A DNA stretch of 64,000 nt from Brachynemurus nebulosus (Eukaryota > Arthropoda > Insecta > Neuroptera > Myrmeleontidae). Below, piece after piece: positions 1 to 12,577 of this stretch. Below the pieces are notes generated by a model. It saw nothing but the letters and a program-made list of their open reading frames with translations. It was not told the origin of the DNA and did no database searches. Position 1 is the first letter of the stretch; every line of letters starts with the position of its first letter. The stretch spans positions 1,798,001 through 1,862,000 of the forward strand of contig JAPWDM010000001.1 in assembly GCA_035578155.1 (NCBI GenBank), in the 5' to 3' direction. The position numbers and the translations under genes were made by a program.

Positions 1-695
1 TAGGTATGTAATATTTTTTATTCAAATAATTTCAATATTTTCTATTTCAAGTAAGTTCAAGTTGAAATTCAAAGATGAAATATCTATACAAGGACTGTAT
101 TGCTACATTATCTATAGGCTATCATGCTAGATTATCTGTCTTATCTATAGCCAAATCAGAGGCTAAATGAAGCCAATATCCCGTTCAAAAACATCTTAAT
201 GTGCATCAAATTTCAAGAGAGCATCAGCAGCGCATCGTGTAGGATTAGACGCATCAGAAAAATCATGATGCTGCATCGATGCGGTAAAGTTTACATTTTT
301 GAAGTTACCCGTAATTCATTAGTACCAGTTTCAACTTAATTTTCACGGTAACTGTATGTTGAGAAATTCATACTTAACGCGCAAGTAACATTGGTTTTAC
401 GTCATTGTAACTGAAAAGTTGTTATACAGCCATCACAGATCGTGTATGGTTTAAAAAATATTTGAGAAAAACAAAATAAATACAGGATGAAAACAAATTT
501 ATCGAACATAGAGCAAATACAATGGAAATTGATGTTTTCTGATCAACAATATTTCGTTTTCAAATCGTCTTATGATGAATAAGTAGTATTCTGATAGCTG
601 TCAATTAAAATTTTTAATTAATCGCCATTTTGTTTGTCACTACAAATTACTTTATGTTTGGTATTTTTTAAATTTAACAAATATTAAAATACTAG
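1..695. other. AT-rich non-coding stretch
   Basis: No open frame of note, no paired termini and no RNA gene seen. The sequence is ordinary AT-rich intergenic or intronic DNA. Confidence 0.6.
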
Positions 696-1110
696 ACTAT
701 TAACCCTTTTAGAGGAAGAATTTTCAAAAATGTTTTCTTAGTGCTCACTTACGTTACACATATAGGGAACTCCTGTGCAAAATTTCGTCCTTCTAAACCT
801 AACAATTTTGGCTGAGCGTTGTTTGTCAGTCAGTATTAAAGATTTATTAAATAAGATATTTACTTTAATAACCACAGTAACATATTTTTATATATCTCTA
901 ACTTCAAAAATAACGACTTTCCATACAAATTTTCATCCCCTATTTAACCCACTTAGGGGAAGAATTTCCTAAAATCCTTTCTTAGTCCTCACCTACGTTA
1001 CGTAGGGAACTCCTGTGCAAAATTTCATTCTTCTAAACGCAACGGTTTAGGCTGTGCGTACTGCGTTGTCTATCGGCCAGTGTCTAGAAATTTATTAAAT
1101 CGATTTTATA
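696..1110 (+). repeat. Two tandem copies of a ~235 bp repeat
   Basis: The words 'aggaagaatttt', 'ctcacttacgttac' and 'agggaactcctgtgcaaaat' near 710-790 recur in the same order near 955-1025. Both copies are followed by a 'ttctaaac...gtcagt' segment and by 'tttattaaat'. The copies are diverged and only two are visible. The 65-aa open frame at 775-972 spans the junction and is not credible as a gene. Confidence 0.7.
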
Positions 1111-3625
1111 ATTTTCTCATTATATTTGCCCTATGTTTGATAAAACTGTTTGCACCCGGTATAAATATATACATCCTGTATGAAAAATATACCACAAGCT
1201 AATATCAATTTACCGGCCCTTTTTTTACTGGTAAAAGCAAACCTAATAATACAATTAAAAGCTTTAAATCGTATGGTCATTTGATATATTCGAAAAAGAT
1301 GGGTAACTCATTAATTATAACCTTTCGTACATTTTTTCCAGAGCGATGAACTCAAGTAACTATACTGAACCCGAGCATACATACACATACACAATTGTAC
1401 ACACCACATACATTTAACCTATATTTCCCGCATTGAAAAACAAAGCGAAACCGAATATCGGAATGAAATATGAAACTTTTTGAACAAAATAAAAAAAAAT
1501 TAATAAAAAAATAAAAAAAAAACGTTGGTTTTATAATATTTAAATTGAAACAAGATAAAATATGTGTTGATCCTGAATACGGTGGTCATACTAATAAATT
1601 TAACAAAAGGTTGTTGTCCTTGGGTCAAAATATGGGGTCAATAAAACCAATATTTACATTTCTTCCGAGTGCCAATCACACTACACATTTGTAATTTGCC
1701 TCTCTCTGCCTAAATACATACATATATGTGTATGTATTATTATTGTACATACAACAGAAATAATTCAGAAAATACATCTTCACACTCAGCTTATGTTTTG
1801 TACATCGCAATATGTTTTATTTTTAAAATAACCGTTAAATTTAAAAAGTAAAAGTTCAAAAAAATTAAAAAGAAAAATTTCAACAGTGCTCTAGAAATAT
1901 TCTTACATTGTAAATTTTATTTTTAATTGAATTGTTTCTAAAAATAATTGGAGACAATTTATGAAGGTATTTTGTTTTTAAAAAATCCACAACATCCTTA
2001 AAAGATTTTCATCTGAAATTATTTTAAATTTTATGAAAGACATATGCTTCTTAATTATACAGAGATGTATACTATAAACAATATCCTTTTTGTTATAAAT
2101 AAATAAACTTAACCAAAAAAAATTAAAAAAACCTGTAATAGAAAATAATTTGTTAAAATTTGGAAAATTCAAATATTACTAATAAAAAAAATATCCAATT
2201 AAATGCCTGGTTTAGTTTCGTTTCTAAACGTTTGAAACGTTTTTGCTTTTCAACAGTTGATAAAAATCCAATTGTAAAGTAAAAGAAAAAAAAATTAAAA
2301 GAATTTCGATGTTAAAAAAACACTAATTTAAAAAAAAATTAAATGTAAAATAAAAGAAATTTTAAAGTAAAGGTTATTATTTAAGTTTGTATATATAAAC
2401 AATCAGCACATCCCAGCCCAAAAAAATTTCAAAAAGAAAAACAATCCATAAATTGCAAACGAACTCCCGGCAAAATCACTTTCCGGTAACGTTCACTTTT
2501 TTTTTACATTTACAATGTCACAACAAAACTCAGACAGAAGAAACCAATAGAACTAGATCACATTTCCAGGAAAAAAAAATTCACACATCCCGAAAAAGAA
2601 AACAGTAAATAATCAAATAATCACACATTCATAATACAAATTTGGTTTGAAAATTTAATCGCATCACGAAAACATTGATTTCGACATTTTCAACACTTGT
2701 AGCGGTTAATTCACTTTTCAAATATTCGATTGTTTACAACCGGCCACAGAATACGGGCCGCAAATTTTCGCAAAAAAAAATTTTTATAAATAGTGTGTAA
2801 CACGTTTGAGATGATCGAAAAACACAAGGGGGCAACGGTAAAATGCACAGCATACTGCTTACTGTGCGACAATCTTCGGGTGAATGACCTCGCGGCCGAT
2901 TACACAAACATACACACATACATACATACATGTTACGTTACACTATGTACAAAAGGCATACACACACACACTCTCACGTATGTGTATATGTATACATACA
3001 TTGAGCACATACACATTCGTAGCCAAATGATACTGGTTCATGTGGTGGGGATACGTACTGTGTGCATGTGCTGAACGTCAAAACCCCACCATTGCCTGGA
3101 AAAACGGTCTTGAACACCGTACATATGTACATCACACGCGAGTGGAGGAGAAACCAGAAGTAAGGTTTGATAAATGCTGATTGCTGATATTTTATTATAA
3201 AACTGTCATTATTATTATTTGTGTATTTATCAAAAATAAATTTAATTATTATGGCAAAATTATTATTAATCTTACATATTTATGTAAATATAGTTAGCTA
3301 TTTTAGTTCCTATATGTATGAAAGTTATTCATTCCATAATTAACATATCATTTGCACAGGTGTGAAAATAGTTATTTAATTATTATGTATCAATTAAAAT
3401 ATACACATAATAATAATTATAACAAGACATTTACAGCTATTAGATACATATTATAATACGCTGCCAGTTGGGTATGGCACACAGCTTTCTCGTACTCGTA
3501 AAAGCACCTTGGTAAACATCTTTGTACAATTTATTCATATAGGTGTATAAATTAATCAAAATAAATAAACAAAACGATTCATAAAAAATTGAGCGAAGTG
3601 GGATTAGCGGTAAATAAGATATTGA
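1111..3625. other. AT-rich non-coding stretch with CATA microsatellites
   Basis: Contains short microsatellite patches of ACATACAT or TGTATG type (around 1375-1410, 1715-1750 and 2905-3010) and long A-runs around 1480-1520 and 2280-2340. The 93-aa and 65-aa frames at 2734-3074 read through the CATA repeat and look spurious. No transposon termini recognised. Confidence 0.6.
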
Positions 3626-3629
3626 CATT

Positions 3630-4060
3630 TAATGGGATTTCATGGTAGCGCCGTGGATACTATTACTCCGAATACAATGAAATTTGTAGGGAACCATCTA
3701 GGAACCAGACCACATAATTTCTGACAATTTCATAAAAAAGAATTGAATAGTTGGTGCAATTGCCACTTGGTGCAATTTAGTATATTAATGGAATGACATG
3801 GTAGCGGCGTAGCTACCGTTACTCCGATTTCGATTAAATTCATAGGGCTAGGAACCAAACTGGATAATTTCTGAAAATTTAATTAAAAACAATCGACTAG
3901 TTCAGAAGTTATGCCACTTGGTGCAAACTGATGACACACAGACGAACGGACGGACAAACACCAAGCCAGAATTGTTCAGGAAGCTCTAAAACGTAAAATG
4001 TGCGTAAAAAATTTTATTTTGGAGGGAAAAAAATTTTTATTTTTCAAAAGTGATATCTTT
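3630..4060 (+). repeat. Dispersed repeat, internally duplicated (copy 1)
   Basis: 'aatgggatttcatggtagcg' (about 3630) recurs as 'aatggaatgacatggtagcg' (about 3788), followed by matching 'ttactccgat', 'aggaacca' and 'gccacttggtgcaa' blocks. It then runs into 'cagacgaacggacggaca' and 'ttgttcaggaagct'. The same order of blocks is found at 35870-36110. Strings like the 'cagacgaacggacgg' run are common in insect dispersed repeats. No coding content. Confidence 0.7.
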
Positions 4061-4427
4061 TTTATTGTTTCAAATGCGTAAATTTTAAATTTGCAGTTTG
4101 TTTTTAGAAAAGAATAGAAGGTTGATTTGTCCGGCTATAGGAGAAGTCCGGTTAAGAGAAGTATCCTCAATTAGAGGTTCTACTGTAGTATAGGTATCTC
4201 TAGTATACGTGCATCGATTGTTTGAATGACACCTTTATTTAATTTTTATTTACTGATTGTCAGTTACCGGCGATTCCACCATCGCATAGAAAAATATTTA
4301 TAGGAATACTCATGTATATTTTTTACCGTAAAACGAGTTTCTTGACATCCTTATAAATAACTAAATATATACCAGGATTTTAGTAATTTCCGCAACTTTT
4401 ATTAAAATAAATAATACATTATTTTTA

Positions 4428-4889
4428 AGGTCCGATTTACATTAAAGCTCCGCTCTTGGTACACTTCCACTTCACTCTCGCTGCGATATAATCCTGTTAT
4501 GTTCACATTACAGTGCTGATATCATGCTGGTACCTATTCGTTCTCTATTCACATTATAATGCTGCTCTGGGTACGCTCCCAGTTCGGTCTCAGTTCGATA
4601 AAAATATTTTTTCATAACAACTGATTGCAAGCGGAGTGGAGTGGAATCAAAAAAATGTTTACACTATAGGTACAAGCCATAAAAAGTCTGATATCGCTCC
4701 GATAAAATATTACCTGACTGGTATTGATACTGAAGCGACATTGGAGCGGAAGCGAACCGCGACTGATATCGGACCGATATCAGAGTGATGATGTGAATAC
4801 ACCCATTGTTTATTGTGTAAGAATATTTTATCGAATCGGGAGCGTAGTGATATCGTACTGCGAGCGGAGCGTTAATGTAAATCGGGCCT
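4428..4889. mobile_element. Non-autonomous TIR element, 462 bp
   Basis: The left end starts 'aggtccgatttacattaa' and continues 'agctccgctc'. The right end is its inverted counterpart, closing 'gagcggagcgttaatgtaa' and then 'atcgggcct'. TIRs are about 28 bp with a few mismatches. The interior is full of further 'gatatc' and 'gagcgga' words in both orientations. The 82-aa frame inside is a by-product. No TSD found and superfamily not assigned. Confidence 0.7.
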
Positions 4890-5461
4890 AAAACATATTT
4901 TTTTATTGACACCGTTAATTTATTCTATAACTTTCTCTTCAATTTTTGAGACATTACGGATCAAATTTTGTACCAAAATCATTGAATTTTAAATGAATGA
5001 AAAATACCCAAATATGTAGTTACAAGTATCATCTACATGTGTATATTGTGCTGCTGAACGGTGAACTTATTCAATACAAGGTGAATACTTTTCGGATGCG
5101 TTGAATAAACGTAGGCTTCCACCGCAACTGAAGGTCATTGACTCCACACACTGTCGAAAATGTGCCATTAGACGATCAGTCAGTGACTTGAGGAAGGAAA
5201 TCTCCAACATTAAAATGTCTATATAGTGTATTTTCGTTACTATATACGCCAGTGAAAATCGTATCGGGATAAGCAAGTATTAACTAACGTTCATTGTTAC
5301 CTAACATTTTGTTTAATTTCTCATTTAATCTGTAGTTGACGGATTTTTTTTGAAAATAATGAAGTTTCTTCTGTAGTAATTATTTACTAAATAGACCTTT
5401 TTGATTTTCAACAAATTCTTATGAATACATTTATGTTAATAGGAAAAAACATGTAATAATT
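4890..5461. other. Non-coding stretch
   Basis: No transposon termini, RNA gene or credible coding frame seen. The 69-aa frame at 5067-5276 has no recognisable features. Confidence 0.5.
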
Positions 5462-6111
5462 AGGTACCGGGTTTCTTCGGACAGGTCAGGACCGTACTTA
5501 TTTCAATAAAATTTTGCAACTAAATTACATTAAATTATGCACATTTGAATGAATATAATTGGTCAAAAATTACAGTTTTCACCATTTAGAATACTAACAG
5601 CATTTTTTATTTGATGAAAGTAAGAAAATTCAAAAAATCGAAAAAAATTTTTGTAAAATATATTGAAAAGTTGTTGAATATTTAGACGGTCCACTATAAT
5701 AGCTAAGACGTACGTATTTACTAAGATTTTTTATTATTGAAAAACAAATTTTTAACATGCTTCTATACTTCTATCTCTCAAAATTGAAAACAATAAAAAA
5801 AGATGAATTTATTTAATTTAAATGACATGTCACATAAATCACATACATAATATGAACAAAAATACTTTTGATAGTCAATTAAAATTAAAGTGGCACTTTT
5901 CAATTGTGTAGGTAATAAATAAAAGAAAAAAAGGATGTTTACATAAAATACGTATAAATAATATTTTGATACACATATGTATGTGTGTGAATGTAACTTG
6001 TGTACGTTGTTTTTATGAAAATATTTTGAACTTTTAGTCACATTGAGTGCAATATGTATACCTGCATATGCTAAAGACGAAACTGTCTGATCCGAAAGAA
6101 ATCCGATACCT
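5462..6111. mobile_element. Non-autonomous TIR element, about 650 bp
   Basis: The left end 'aggtaccgggtttcttcgga' is matched in inverted orientation by the right end 'tccgaaagaaatccgatacct'. TIRs are about 22 bp and imperfect. The interior is AT-rich without a credible ORF; the 87-aa frame at 5778-6041 is low complexity. No clear TSD. Confidence 0.6.
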
Positions 6112-6750
6112 GCTAATAATATATGAACTTGAATTTATATACAATATATCCTTTTTTGTGCGGTGGATAAGGACGGCTTAAAATTGCACAAAAAGATATT
6201 CAAAAACTTCACAAATAGCTATAAAAAGTATAGTTCGCTTCAGATTGTGAAACAAAAAAAAAAAAGAAAAGAAAAAAACACAACTTTGCGGTGAATCGAG
6301 ACCACATAAAACATGTTTCATAGAAAATGCATAACTCAAAACACTTAAAACCTCGCGATTTCCTTAGAAGTTACCTTTCCAAACAAGATAAAGTATTAAT
6401 TTACACATGAAAACATTTCATTTTATTTTTATAATATTATAAAATTGCGATTATAATACCTATCTAAGAAAAACATATTCTTATACAATGCACCTACTGA
6501 TAAAATACTTAAAAACAATTAATAAATAACTTTATCGCAAATTAATGTTTAAATTTCTTACTTTTTCTTACTTTCCTTACTTATTATGCACTTTTAAAAC
6601 TAAACTTAATAATTTTTCATGTGTTTTAATTTTCTACAAATTTGTTGCTAATATTATTTTACTTTTAAACATTTATATATCTAAACATTATAAGAGATTT
6701 AAAAATAGAACTAAATCCTAAGTATCTTAAAGATCATATTGCTAATGAAC
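6112..6750. other. AT-rich non-coding stretch
   Basis: A-rich and T-rich sequence with no paired termini or coding frame. Confidence 0.5.
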
Positions 6751-6758
6751 GTCTAATA

Positions 6759-8072
6759 CAGTGTGTTCTAAACCTTTTTCATAGCGGAACACTTTTTAAA
6801 TTCTCAAATATGTACAGAACACCACCTAAAATAAATTTGACGAGCAAAAAAAAAACATCTTAAATATAGGGTCAGGTGGGGCAATTGCGAGTATGATAGC
6901 TAAATTTATAAATTCAATTGCATACTGCTCATATACTTCTTAGAAATTAAGAATGAACATATATGTCTGCCATAAAGCACATATGAGGCTATTATTTTAA
7001 GTATTAAAAAAAACGATTTATAAGTAGATTTTCATAAACATGAGATTTGAAATTAAGTACCATGTCTCATTATTACATTTACCCCGCCAAAAGGCGCAAA
7101 TGTAATAATCATAACTAATTTTTTAACAGTGTGTATAGACTGGATTCTGGGACAATAGCAATAAAAGAGAAAAAAATAATAATTTTTAGTTTTTATTTCA
7201 ATGAGATCGGACAATTGTATCACAAGTTATGAACTTTTCAAAAAAAAAAATTTCATTTCTTAATTAGGTCGGAAAATATTTTGAATCAAAACTATGAAAT
7301 AATCATATCAGGGAACTGAAAATCAAATGATATTATTCCACGTCTAGTTATTTCAGGGTTAGGCAATATCTAAACAATGGAGTCAGGCGTAACTAGATTA
7401 TATCATCCATTATTAGCCATGCAAAAACACTACCCTTGCGTCGTACAAATTTTACCTCCCAACGATCGTTTACTTTTTTCTGTACAACGCCTACGTAGTG
7501 CTTAATTCCTTTTTTGAGTAAATGTAATAATGCCTATATTACAATTACCCCAAAGTAGCAAATTTCTGGGGCAAATGCAATAGCGGCTGTACCTTGTAAG
7601 CTGTAGCAGATATGATAAAAATATATAATTAATTTATCTTTCTTTACACAAGGCAACAGCATTAGACAAAAAAATAAAATAAAATAAAACACTTATTTTA
7701 GAAATGTAGATGACACTCGATGAAAAGTTAGATTATAAATTTTGGAACCACGTTTATTGAACACCTGCCGCGAAATGTAATGGTTACTCATTCGTTCGTC
7801 GGTAAAACAGTGTTAACAGGTGGTTAGCTTGGAGTTAAGGTAATACTTTCTTCATATCAGAAATGGCAGCCCCGTTTACAAAACAATATGGCTAGACATA
7901 GTATGTTATCACATTTACCCCGTTATTGCAAATGCCCCACTTGACCCTGAACAAAACCATGCCATGTTGTTCCCTCCCCACTATTAATAAATTCTTTTGT
8001 GGATGACATTTTTAAAACATTTTTCGTGGAACACTTCATGACAATTTGCGGAACACTGTTTGAAAGCCACTG
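6759..8072. mobile_element. Non-autonomous hAT element, 1314 bp
   Basis: The left terminus 'cagtgtgttctaaacc' and the inverted right terminus 'cagtggctttcaaac' fit the hAT terminal pattern (CAGNG..., with an AAAC block). Subterminal 'agcggaacact' and 'gcggaacactg' are also inverted. It is flanked by an 8-bp duplication, GTCTAATA at 6751-6758 and GTCTAACA at 8073-8080 (7 of 8), the TSD length typical of hAT. There is no transposase ORF. Most of the interior is a second element (6868-7948). Confidence 0.85.
6868..7948. mobile_element. TIR element nested in the hAT element
   Basis: The left end 'agggtcaggtggggcaattg' is matched in inverted orientation by the right end, whose reverse complement reads 'agggtcaagtggggcatttg'. 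Interior segments such as 'ttaccccg', 'aattacccca' and 'gggtaa' recur in both orientations, as in foldback elements. No ORF. Being flanked by hAT sequence on both sides, it inserted after the hAT copy. Superfamily unassigned. Confidence 0.75.
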
Positions 8073-8080
8073 GTCTAACA

Positions 8081-9033
8081 GCTGTACCTATATAAACTCT
8101 CGAATTCTCGATACGTAAACTTTTCTAATTAAATAATTCTTTTCAAATTGACAGTTGCTATAGATATTATATTAATTTTATTTTGAAAGAATGTCGTTTA
8201 GCTTTTTTAAGGAAGTAATGAAATATTGGAATCTCCTAGTTATCAACAAAATATAATTTTTTTTTTAAAGTAAACAAAATTTTTATTTATTTTTTTAAAT
8301 GTGATAGTCTTAGTTGGAGTCTCTGCACGAAAAGTGCCCAGTGATCAGGTAAACCCGAACCTCCCCTTATGAGCTAATAAAATTAGCAAAATATTTTCAC
8401 AAGCGACTACAAACTAGACCTTGAAACTACGAATATTCATACACTAGTAAAATTAATAAACCCTACATAACTTTTTAAATAAAAATAATATTATTTTCAT
8501 AATATTATTCATATCATTTAAATAAACAAGGAATCATTTCCCATTTCATATCAAACAATTGAATAATTTGTTTAACAAAACAAGAATATAACGTTCATTG
8601 GAAAAAAATAATATTATGTTTGACTTGATATGTTGATGTTTCATTTAACAGTACATTACATACATTTACATACATATATTATGGGTATTTTTATAACTTA
8701 GCTGCACAATAGTGCACAATGCACTCTCTGTATGCAATGCATCATCGTGTATGTACATATAATGTACATTTCCTGACACCCGTTAATCTTGGAGCCGCGG
8801 TTTGAAAATAAATTTCAAGGTTATTATGTGTGATAGCAAGTTCAATGGTACACACTTACCTATGTACTGACGAACACTGACTAATGTAATAATAATTAAA
8901 TATTGTATTGTAAGCATTCCATGTATTTGCTTGTTACTTGTTTCAAAAGGAGACGTTAACTTACTGTCCGTGTAGACAACAATATACAATATAGATAGAA
9001 TTGCATAAGTAGCAAATAGACACCTATTAGGCC
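8081..9033. other. AT-rich non-coding stretch
   Basis: No credible gene. The 68-aa minus-strand frame at 8783-8989 is not recognisable. CATA-type microsatellite patches near 8650-8690. Confidence 0.5.
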
Positions 9034-9101
9034 AGGTGGTACGGGCACAATCGTACCGAATTCAGTTCGAATAGAATTTTTTTACTGTAATCAATTTATG
9101 T

Positions 9102-9137
9102 CAGTGATTCTCAAAGTGGGGTTCGCGACACTTAGGC
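9102..9137 (+). mobile_element. hAT-like terminus, solitary
   Basis: 'cagtgattctcaaagtgggg' matches the CAGTGNTTCTCAAA terminal pattern of many hAT elements. I found no convincing matching right end, so this is a solo end or the remnant of a MITE broken by the element at 9138. Confidence 0.4.
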
Positions 9138-9877
9138 AGAGTTGTGCCATGTGATGTAAAAAACCAGTTTTTTTACATTTTTATGTAAAAAATTGTAAAA
9201 TACTTAAAAAACTGTAAAAAATTGTTGAAAATTGTAAAAAATGTAAAATACTTAAATCATTTGTCATTTCACTGACAAACAATTTATTTTGACGGTTATT
9301 ACTTGTTTATAAGTTCACATAAAAAAACGTGTAAACAAAATGTTGACACAAAAATGATTTTCTGCTGGTGGAAGGCCAGCCACAACTGATTACAAAGCTT
9401 TAAATTTCCAAATCAACAAACTGAATTTTCACAGATCAAAAAATCTACTACATATTTATCTCTCTTTAAATTATAATATAATAACAATAAAATCACTGAT
9501 GATAATGATGATTAAAATGGTTGATACCTTTAATAAAATTTAACTGAATAAATAAAAATGTTTTTAATATTGAATTCTTAAATAAACTATTCTATCAAAA
9601 CTAACCTTTCTTTTTCCTGTTTGTTCCCATTTATATTTTTAATTTTCAAATTAGTTAATTATTAAGTTTTACTTTGCAAATATAGCAAATACTTCAATAG
9701 CAAATATGGAATACCATCAGTCACGCTTACATATCTATTAAATGTAAAAAATTTCGTTTTTTACATTTTTTACATTTTTTACAGTTTTTTTATCAAAACA
9801 AGTATGTGTAAATTGCAAAGTTTTTTACATGTAAAAAACTTTGCAATTTACCCGAAGTGAATTACACGCACAACTCT
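9138..9877. mobile_element. Palindrome-rich nested element
   Basis: Ends are 'agagttgtgc' and 'gcacaactct', an exact 10-bp inversion. The interior is dominated by 'gtaaaaaattgtaaaa' words on the left and 'tttttacattttttac' words on the right, giving a long imperfect hairpin. An exact 44-bp palindrome lies at 9808-9851. No ORF. Confidence 0.65.
9808..9851. repeat. Perfect 44-bp palindrome
   Basis: The 22-nt half beginning 'gtaaattgcaaag' and ending 'ttttttaca' is followed directly by its exact reverse complement, with no loop. Confidence 0.95.
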
Positions 9878-10252
9878 ACACCTGGGAGCACAGATTAGAC
9901 AGATTAAGTGTACATTATTATAGACAGATTAAGTATACATAATATAAAAATCTGTCGTTCGTAAGTTACAATGAGCTGCAATTTACACCACTTCTGATTT
10001 TTAGTCTCTTACTGTTCGTCGTAACGGGTCACCTCGTTCTTATGTCATTGTTTTTTAATCAACTCGTGAAATTTAAGCAGAAAAAAATATGAAGTGTGTC
10101 GTATTTAAGTGTAAAAATTTTTTGAATAACAAATTCTTAAAATAAAGGGATATCTTTCTTAGAATAAATAAATTTATTTTTATTTGTTGGTTGTTACTTA
10201 AATAGGACGGCCATGATAGTATATACTATGAGATAGTATACATACTATGATA

Positions 10253-10253
<1 letters not shown>

Positions 10254-10331
<78 letters not shown>
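10254..10331. repeat. (TA)n microsatellite
   Basis: Uninterrupted TA dinucleotides apart from one 'ttta' break near 10299. Confidence 0.95.
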
Positions 10332-10336
<5 letters not shown>

Positions 10337-10828
10337 CCAAAATGATGTTTTTTACTTTAAATTCTATAAATTTTTTTATCAATATTAAAAAAAAAAAGTT
10401 AAGAAAATTTCAAACGTACTGAAATTAAATAAAGGCAGTATTTTGAGAAAATTTTGTAAAGTTTTCATAATATGAAAACGAAACTTAACTCTTCAAATAT
10501 TGTTACTTAAAAATATTCTAAATTTAATTCGACCTTAACATATTCAAACCTTGACTACGCTACGACTGCAACTTCTAAATAAAATTATGAAAATCATTTA
10601 CTCGAAATACAAAAATACTTCTTATCGACGGGTCTTAAAGATGGTAGTACACAACTTGCGTCAGAAAAGTTTGACTTAAGAGAACTTCAACTCTAGTAAC
10701 AAATTTAACTCAAGTGACATTGCAACTCTAGTTATAAAAAATAAGAGTCAATTAAATCAACTTACATTTAACTTACAATTTTTTAGACTTCAAGTCGTTC
10801 AACTCAAGTTCTATAATTAATATTGTAT

Positions 10829-11033
10829 AGGGTGAATGCGGGAGAGATGCCGCACATTTTGAAAACACTTGATAATTCTTAAAGTATGCATTAAATTGAT
10901 TTGAAATTTGGAACGCAATAAATGTAAACATTGTTCTTTAAAATTATTTATAAATAATTTTAAATTTTGAGTCATAAAGGGTTCATAATTAACATTTTTG
11001 TAGAGCCTGCAAAGCGGCGTCTCTCCCACACCT
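10829..11033. repeat. Short inverted-repeat element
   Basis: The left 'gcgggagagatgccgc' is inverted at the right end as 'gcggcgtctctcccacacct'. A further 'gggagagatgccg' follows at 11035. About 205 bp, a MITE-like unit lying inside the 2.4 kb element. The 70-aa frame across it is spurious. Confidence 0.55.
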
Positions 11034-11427
11034 ATGGGAGAGATGCCGAATCAAAGAAGGTGAGACGCTGCATAGTTAACATTAAAAAACTTTAATTTTA
11101 CACAAATCTTCATACATGATCCAGGCCATATGTAAGCATTTTTGGCACCTTATACATCTTAACCAGTCAACTTTTTTTTTGTTTCTGAGTACTTTCCAAA
11201 ACATTCAGTACACAGGCAATCATCATTATTTTCATTATCTTCACTAATATGGGGGCTTTTCCTGATCCGTTAATGGATCTTTTATATTTACGTGGCATAA
11301 TTTTAAATAGTTCCCAGCCCTGCTATTTACTAACATAAATTGCCATAATCGACACTGTCTCCTGAACTAATTCCAGCGAAAAAAATTCATTCGAATGGAA
11401 TTTGGAACGATTGTGCCCATACCACCT

Positions 11428-12577
11428 AATCTACATATATGTATTTAATGTGACTGTATTACACATGTGTACTGACACTTGGATTTAAAATTCTAGTCAA
11501 ATCATTTTCGATGTATCAGCAATAAAATCGAAAAAATATATATAAGGAAGTACGCTAATCATTGAATATGGCGTCCCATAACGGCATAAAGCCTTTCTTG
11601 TATAGCTAATGTAATATTTTGAAATTATTTTAAGTTTCGGTAAGGAAATTAAATTAATGGTGACGTTCCTTAAAGTATAATAGATTTTTTAAAAATCGGT
11701 TCTTTAAATCACATTTTCATTTCGAGACACATCAAGAATGTCGTGTAAAATTTCAAAATAAAATTCTAAGTAGGTACTTTAGATTTTATAGGTACTTGTA
11801 AAATTGTATATATTACATACCCAGAGTACAGAGCTAACGCAACTATCTCTATCGTGTAATCTGCAGTGTGCAGTTTTGTGCAAGTTAGGCTACTCAGTAG
11901 TCACTCATTTCGTAGCAGTCGACGAGTGTAGATCAATCACAAGTCAATTGTGTTGACTGTTGTTGGCATTATTAGAACCCCCACACGGAGCCATATACAC
12001 GCGTTGTAGTATCATACATATGTATCCGACACCACCTTCGATCACTCACACAAAGACAGATCACCGCACAAATACAAAGTAAACCCAATGCACGTATATA
12101 ACATATTTTCACTGGTTACACTGATTTCAGTAGTATAGAGATAGATATGTTGTCTCTGGTACTCTGGGATTACATATCTGAGACTGGCAAAGAAAAACTC
12201 AATTTCGCTTGTCGAGTCCAACAAACCCACCTTCCTGCGAATTCACTTCTGATACTTGAGGAAATTTCTCGCAGATACACTTACAAACATTTCAAATTTT
12301 TGGGTTAGGACTTCACAGATTGTTTCATTAGGTCTAATTTTATGAACAGAGAAAAGCAACAAAATTTTTTTAGAATTCACGTACTTTTTGTGCAAAGTAT
12401 TCTTCTTTCCAGGCTTTAAAAATTTTCTGACAGGCTATTTTTTGTAACAGTGATAAAATATGACCACTGCTACCACTATCATAATCTATATACATAATAT
12501 GTATAATAAAACTGTAACGAGACCATTTCTGTGCACAGAATATTTTTTGAAAATTGTACTGGTACTATAAATAGTTA
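11428..12577. other. Non-coding stretch
   Basis: No credible gene. A slightly less AT-rich block (about 11820-12240) carries no terminal repeats that I could pair. The 62-aa minus-strand frame at 12042-12230 is unrecognised. Confidence 0.5.

Larger units (their letters stand above)
9034..11427. mobile_element. Non-autonomous TIR element, 2.4 kb, composite
   Basis: The left 'aggtggtacgggcacaatcg' is matched by the inverted right end, whose reverse complement reads 'aggtggtatgggcacaatcg'. Similarity continues for about 45-50 bp through 'ttcgaat'. No transposase frame is seen. It contains a nested palindromic element (9138-9877), a TA microsatellite (10254-10331) and a small inverted repeat (10829-11033), so it is an old insertion hit several times. 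TSD not resolved. Confidence 0.75.
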
